This document shows positions 58,196 through 64,000 of a stretch of DNA of 64,000 bases, piece by piece. Source of the DNA: Brachypodium distachyon (taxonomy: Eukaryota > Streptophyta > Magnoliopsida > Poales > Poaceae); contig NC_016131.3 in NCBI RefSeq assembly GCF_000005505.3, forward strand, positions 54,111,355 through 54,175,354. The letters are read 5' to 3'. Under the pieces are notes generated by a model. It was not told where the DNA came from and made no database searches. It saw nothing but the letters and a program-made list of their open reading frames with translations. The position numbers and the translations under genes are program-made. Position 1 is the stretch's first letter. Every line of letters starts with the position of its first letter.

Positions 58196-59697
58196 TCGCC
58201 TTATCTGAACAAAGGGGATGTCAGTAGTCAATTTACTTGCAAATCACATATATTAGCACGGCAAGCTTTTCAGTCAAAAGAAGAAGAAAAAAGGCACGTC
58301 AGACAAGAAAAGATACCTGACTATTGATTGATGATCTTGTTACTCCATAATAAGAAGCCGGTAGGAAATCATGTGCATTAGCAGGAAAAGCAGCAGAGTT
58401 AACGTAGTATAGCGTATTGCTCCCATGACAAGGACGAGAATAGCTTCTCGTGCGGTCAGAAGAATAGTTGTCCTGGAGTAAATATGATTAAAACTTGTGC
58501 AGAAACAAGATGAGAGAGTAGCTGTTTCATTCATATGTGTTTTAGCTAGCATACCGATGTTGAAGAGGCCCGGTTCAATCCAGAATATGTGCGGTGATGA
58601 CCTTGGATAGGTGCTGTTAATGGGGGCAAAAACATCAGACATTGCAAAATGTAAAGGTTGGGATGTAACAAGTACATCTGTAACATCAAATACAATGTTT
58701 CCACTATGCATAATTGGGGGACAGCTGGGAATCCACGGAGAAAAACCTCTCATATAATCCAGAAAGGCACAAAAAACCAAGAATTGAGAGGACTCAACAC
58801 AATAGCAACCTACGAGAAAATAAATAATATGTTTTTCCGCTAAAAAAGGATTATGGTCTAGGTTACTGACCACCAACAATCCAGTTTTTCCCCCAAAAAA
58901 CCAACAATCCAGTATCCTAGATCTCAACCATCATAATCACCTACCAGCCTTTTGAGACAGTGAACGAAACTGAAATTTGCCTCCCGTAGTTAAATATCAG
59001 AAGAAGGTTCTATTACTATTTACATTATATTGGTCAATAGACTAATGTCATGTAGCCAGACTGGAACCTGATTGTGTACTTGTGAATACTTATATGGCAC
59101 AACTTCTTATATTCCATTTGTAGTCACTACAATCAGCATTTACGCAATCAAGATTTGTTGTATCTGTAAATGGTGAATATTTAATAAGACTATCAAGAAT
59201 AAATCATCAACAACTAGAAATAAATAAATTCATATCAATGTATCATTAAGGGGCTTGCAGAATAAACTGCAAAGGGCATATTAATATATCTTATTTGAAT
59301 ATAATACTAATCCATGGAACTCAAGAAAGTGGTATCAATGTGTTCTCCAAAAAAAAAAGTGGTACCAATATGTGTTTGATGTGCCCATGAGTCTCGACTG
59401 GAAAGGATTTAAGTCTATGTGCCTACAATTACACTGGAAGAAATTTAAAGTGAATCAACCCAAGTTGGGTCAGGCATGTCTAATACCAACTAACTGCAAT
59501 GTAAAATTAATGCAAACCCAGAGAACCATTCAGACAAGACAACTGCAGCCAATAGTAACATGAACAAAACTGCAAGTCTGTACCAGATAGATTGTGACAA
59601 ATGACACCAAGAATATACAGTACTGAAAAGAGGTGACACAGGAAACCACAGATGAGTCAAATAATCTGAACTGGAATTCTGAAGGGCACAAACTCAC

Positions 59698-62564
59698 TTT
59701 TAGCAACTGTCATGTCACTCTGACTGATATTCGATGTATATTTTTCTCTGTTCTGCTTGCTCTTTTCGACAGGTTTAGGCAGCGAGTCTTTAATATTCAC
59801 CTGAAATACACCAACTGAAAATGTGAAAACTGACAAAATGCCTATATCCTGACAAAATAAAATCCTCTTGACAGTGAATAAACACTAGGGCTGAGGCAAA
59901 ACAGAGGTGGTTCACAAGATATAGGGATGCTCTAAAACACAACAAAACGTTTTTCCCCTGCAAGAACTACTTCTACAAAAAAAGGGGAGAGGATGTCTCC
60001 ACCAAGTTAAAAATCAATAATAGATAATAAATTTTCCATTCGTATCGAGAGTCACCATTATTCATATCTCTTTCATCTGGATCATCTGATGTTTCTTTAT
60101 CAGCCCATGAAACTCTTATATTTAGACCTTTGCCAAATACGCCTTCCTTGGAAAGCTTTTCGTATGCCATCTGTGCATGTCTACTAGTCTTAAGTTTAAG
60201 AAGTGCAAGCCCACTATTACAGTCTGGGTTATTAGAATTAACCATAACCGTTACAGACTGGACATTCTCAACTTTAATCTTGTGCAGTAATTTGGTAATA
60301 TGCTTCCAAGAGTAACAGATTAAGCATGCACACATGCAAGAATTAAAGAAAATATTGAATCAAGACAAGCAAACAACTTACATCTTCTTTCTTCCGTTTC
60401 TTCTCGATGTTATTCCCATCCAAAGCTGCAGTTCGACAATGCTTCCCACAAATCTTGTGGTAGGTTTCAATTAGCAAGAAGACAATCAATTAGTCAAAGA
60501 GGATATATAGAAAGGAAAATTGCAACAAGAATTCAGTAGAATAAAATGTGAGGAATTCTCAACTTGGTGATTAGGTGGTACAGCCATGGTCACAGACTCA
60601 GTGGTGTTTCGTACAAACAACACCAACAGAAACCACTGCCCACTGGTTTACAAGAACTTACAATCTTTCAGTTTTGTCTAACTTTGTGTGCTAGCATTTG
60701 TTCATTTATAGTGAAAATTTTAGTTACATTCGCAGTGATTGGTCATATTATCAGTGCTCAGTCATTGACGAACCAAAAAGGTAATTTAAGGTCATGGTCA
60801 CACGGTTCATTAGGTAATGCCCATCAGCTAAACCCACCTTGTTAGAACCAAATCTTGGCAGATAGGTCAATCGTTTATCAGCCAGTGCCAAAAAAGATAG
60901 GAGTAGTAGTGAGCCTCCATGTGATAATTACATCATAAATCTAATTTGCCGTGGCCTTTGTCCTATTTAGTAGCTGTGGTACGTCGGTCAATCGGGTAGC
61001 AAACCCATTAGGACATGACGTGGACAAGTGGATCAGTTATTTTAGTCACCTAGCAACTTACATGTGGCCGGCCCGACCTGTCAGTTTTGCTGCCAAACTC
61101 CCTATTCCGGTAGATTTGGATCAAGTGAAAAACTTGCTCCTAGATGTGCGGCAAACCGACGAGAACCCTTTCGATTTTGTCCCGTTGAAATCCTAGCACC
61201 AAAAGGTGTGGTTTTCTAAAATTAACTCAATTATGACCATTGTCCATTTCCTAATAGATTGATTAATAACAACACTTCCCATTCAACGATTCTCGTAGCG
61301 CAAAACTTATAGAGAAAATGAGCTCATACATAAATGTGTGTGTGTGTGTGTGATTGTGATAGTAAGTTTATCCATGTGGGTTGTATTATACCTTCACATT
61401 GCCAAGCTCTTCGATGGCCTTCTTCGCGTGCGCAGCCTCACGGTACTGCACGAAGCAGTACCCCTTGTTCTTCCCTGTTTGGGTGTTCGGTATCACGCGT
61501 ACCTGCGTGATCTCCCCGGCCTTCCTGAAAACCGCCCTCACGTCCTCCTCCTTGGCGTCGTAGTGAAGGCCGCCTACGAACACCTCCTTCATTCTCATAC
61601 TCTCAGCCTCAGACATCCCCTCCCCCTCCTCCGCTGCAGCACTACAGTTAACCGCTGGCTTCCTAGCCAAGGTTTGCTCCAACAGACCTTCCTTCCTCCC
61701 CTCCACTGGAGCATTGCAATCAACCGCTGGCTTCCTAGCCAAGGTTTGCTCCGACAAACCTTCCTTTACCCCCTCCACTGGAGCATTGCAATCAATCGCT
61801 GGCTTTGTAGCCAAGGCTTGTTCTTCCAACAAAAGTTGCTTCCTTTTAATCAGCGCTTCCCTCGCTCTCGCAGCGGCAGCAGCTAGTTTGCAATTCTTGA
61901 TAGACGACTGGCCTTCTTTACAACCTAAGTGCGAGCATCCAGTGTTGCAGCCCTTCTCACCCAATGTTTCATTCCGCTTGGCTCCTGCACCATCAGCACT
62001 AGCAGCAGCAGCCGCCGCGGCCGCGGCCTTGCGGGCTGCCAAGGTGCCCTTGGGGACCTTCACGATGACCTTCTTTAGAACTTTCCGTTTCTGTACCTTC
62101 CGTTCGGGCGCTGGATCCTCCGCCGCCGCACCAGGAGCAGACGGCGGCGTGGTGGGTAACTTAGCCTCGGCAGCTGGGATCGGTGGCGTGGGGGGCTCCG
62201 CAGCCATAGGCGTCGGCGGCGGCGGATTGGAGGGTAACTTGGAGTCGGCAATCGGGATCGGTGTCGTGGAGGGCTCCGCAGCCTTAGGCGGCGGCGGCAA
62301 AATGCCCGAGTCGGCGACCGGAGGCAGCGGGCTCGGGGTTGGGGCAACCAGGGTCTCCGCGGGGGCGTTGGTTGTTGTTGTTGTTGGCGGCGGCGGCGTG
62401 GGTATGAGGGTGGAGGCGTTGCGGAGGAAGCGCTTCTTCGGGGGCAGCAACGCCGACGGCAGCGGCGGCGACTGCGGACGGGGGAGATGGGGCGGCGGCG
62501 GAGGGGGACTAGGCGAGGAGGGGACGACGGGCGCAGCATTGCGGCGGGGGGACGGCGGTTGCAT
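59698..62564 (-). CDS. hnRNP-Q-like RNA-binding protein with damaged RRM2 and RRM3
   Basis: Exons: 61392-62564 (ATG at 62562-62564, MQPPSPRRNAAPVV), 60382-60453, 60056-60302 and 59698-59800. The first 220 residues are Pro/Ala-rich, followed by Lys-rich VQKRKVLKKVIVKVPKGTLA. Three imperfect repeats of about 26 aa end LARKPAV/LATKPAI and contain CNAPVEG. RRM1 is complete, with RNP2 VFVGGL and RNP1 KGYCFVQY. In exon 2, LDGNN joins straight to IEKKRKKED, where relatives have an IFLGNI-type RNP2, so RRM2 has lost it. RRM2 continues in exon 3 (SGLALLKLKTSRHAQMA, KGLNIRVSWAD). The next exon reads NIKDSLPKPVEKSKQN, which in relatives follows RRM3. RRM3 itself is missing, and joining exons 3 and 4 gives an early stop. 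Probably a decaying paralogue. Confidence 0.75.
61337..61353. repeat. (GT)n microsatellite in hnRNP intron 1
   Basis: An uninterrupted TGTGTGTGTGTGTGTG tract about 40 bp from the intron 1 donor. The corresponding place in the inverted copy (around 63565) lacks the expansion. Confidence 0.8.
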
Positions 62565-63312
62565 GGTGGTGCGGGCGCGGGGATGATCGATGGGTGCAAG
62601 GCAAATCGCCGGTTGAATCGACGCGGTCGGCGGTCGGCGGTCGGTCAAGTTTGAGCCGTCAGACGTCTCTCTGCTGTCTCTCTTGTCTTCTGTCTAGGGG
62701 GATTTTGTTTGAATGCCGTGAGACTATTTTCCACCGCAAGGCAGAGACGGCAAACACCACTGTAAAACGAATGATGCCAGCTTAATTTTTTAATGCTAAT
62801 AATGACGTTGGCAACTTGCCGTTACTGATTCTAAAAAAACATCGTGTATTTTTTTTCCTGAAATGGTCCTTCTTTAATTGTATTAATTTCCTTCTGGCCC
62901 CTTCTAACCTTTTTTCTTTCTTTCAAAACGGCCCTTCTTTAACTTTAGTTCCTTTAACTTTTAAGTAACATCACGCGCTTACCACGTCCCTCCTGGCAGC
63001 ACTTTTTTCTCAGAGTTGACAGACTGCAGACGTCGGCACCCTCCCAGCACTTATTTGGTCTTGTTGTCCGTCTTGTGGCGTCCCAACTTCTCTGGACGTC
63101 GGGCCAACGGGCGGGGCAACCTCCGAAACGCCAGACCAAAGGGTGTCCGTTCCTTCTTGAGCGTCAGCCCATTCGACGCCCAACCCAGCCTGTGGTGCCA
63201 TCCTGTTTAATTAGCGCGCTCCTGATTCCTAAGCGTGTGATGTTACAATATTGTTGCTGCTGATGGTGCAACCAAATCAAAGGAGGAGGGGTGGGGGTTG
63301 GGGGGGGGGGGG

Positions 63313-63585
63313 GTGAGCATGAAGGAGGTGTTTGTTGGCGGGCTTCACTATGAAGCCAAACAAGAGGATGATGTGAGTGCGGTGTTCAAGATGGCAGGCG
63401 AGATGACATAGGTGCTGATGATAAAGAATAATCATACAAGGAAGAACAGGGGATACTTCTTTGTGTGGTACCATGAGACCCCGCAGGCAAAGAACGTCGT
63501 TGAAAAGTTTGGCCATGTGGAATGTGGTGATATCCCACATGGATAAAATTATTATCACAATTAACACATATGACCTCATTTTCTC
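63313..63585 (+). pseudogene. Inverted duplicate fragment of the hnRNP-Q-like gene (RRM1)
   Basis: From the ATG at about 63319 the plus strand reads MKEVFVGGLHYEAKQ, AVFKMAGEMT, a stop, VLMIKNNHTRKNRGYFFVWY and AKNVVEKFGHVE. This is a diverged copy of RRM1 of the neighbouring gene (MKEVFVGGLHYDAKEEDVRA). One extra Asp codon, an in-frame TAG and loss of the splice junction show decay. The intron 1 sequence follows. Confidence 0.85.
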
Positions 63586-64000
63586 TATGGGCTTTGCACA
63601 AGTAGAATCATTGAATGGGAAGTGTTGCTCTTAATCTTTCTGAAATGGACAATGGTATCTATCCGAAATGGACAATGGTCAATTTTTTTTCATAAATACT
63701 GAAAATAATTTGCATTTAACCATCGCATGGAGTAACCAAGCAAGCCCGTGATTACTTATAAATGCGACAAAGATTAAGACACATTAGGTTTTGCATGTAA
63801 TTATCGCATGGAGTAACAAATGCAGCTCACTACCCATCCTTTTTTTTTTGGCCCCGACTGATATAGATTTACCAATATCCGCTATATTTGGATTTTAGCA
63901 GATTTGGTGGGTTCAGGTCATGGGCATTACCTAATGATCGAACTGTGTATATCCATATGCTTAAATTACCCCTTTCGTTTTGTGAATGACGGAACAAAGA

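Larger units (their letters stand above)
60762..64000. repeat. Inverted duplication: arms 60762-61620 and 63313-64000
   Basis: The right arm is the reverse complement of the left in exon 1 (RRM1), intron 1 (TTTATCCATGTGGG; GAGAAAATGAG; CAACACTTCCCATTCAA; ACCATTGTCCATTTC) and further out (TTAGGTAATGCCCAT; GGTAATTTAAG). Each arm has unmatched insertions, for example 63700-63900. The 1.7-kb spacer contains the 5' part of the gene and its promoter. Confidence 0.8.

Noticed and set aside
58340..58927. 195-codon minus-strand frame downstream of the hnRNP gene
   Set aside because: No recognised domain, AT-rich composition, no TATA or exon context; likely chance.

Overview
This is nuclear DNA from a grass, most likely a Pooideae relative of Brachypodium, wheat or oat. 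The evidence is the intron-bearing plant genes with GC-rich first exons and the abundant Stowaway (TA target-site duplication, CTCCCTCC ends), Tourist, hAT and CACTA elements. The species cannot be named from the sequence alone. No bacterial features, CRISPR arrays or LTR retrotransposons were recognised.

Layout. 1-2308: 5' part of a BED-finger hAT transposase gene (minus strand) running off the left edge, with a 104-bp tandem array in intron 1. 4851-6079: a two-exon DUF506/PDDEXK-like gene. 7957-8583: a 5'-truncated LINE with target-site duplications. 10578-16699: an old Stowaway MITE split by a younger Stowaway and by a 5.8-kb CACTA element (CACTA-1). 16845-22860: a hAT element split by a second CACTA (CACTA-2, 5.5 kb, opposite orientation). 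Both CACTA elements carry decayed TNP2 and Ulp1-type protease genes. CACTA-2 also holds what looks like a Pol III snRNA-type promoter followed by a stem-loop RNA and a T6 run. 22869-29046 is mostly AT-rich non-coding DNA with MITE relics.

The right part carries most of the genes. They are a 72-aa secreted-peptide gene (29047-29469), a duplicated and broken F-box gene (30903-33145), and an intronless mRNA-cap (guanine-N7) methyltransferase reading frame without an ATG (35406-36467). There is also a complete six-exon plastid pyruvate kinase (40310-46456), a two-exon ribosomal protein uL4/RPL4 (50697-52820), and an hnRNP-Q-like RRM gene that has lost parts of RRM2 and RRM3 (59698-62564). An inverted partial copy of that last gene lies at the right edge. 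A fragment of chloroplast rbcL sits inside a split Stowaway at about 48.0 kb.

The genes do not form a pathway. RPL4 and pyruvate kinase are housekeeping genes, one for translation and one for plastid glycolysis/fatty-acid precursor supply. The accessory interest lies in nested transposons whose insertion order can be read from their target-site duplications, in the CACTA-borne RNA candidate, and in the small secreted peptide.
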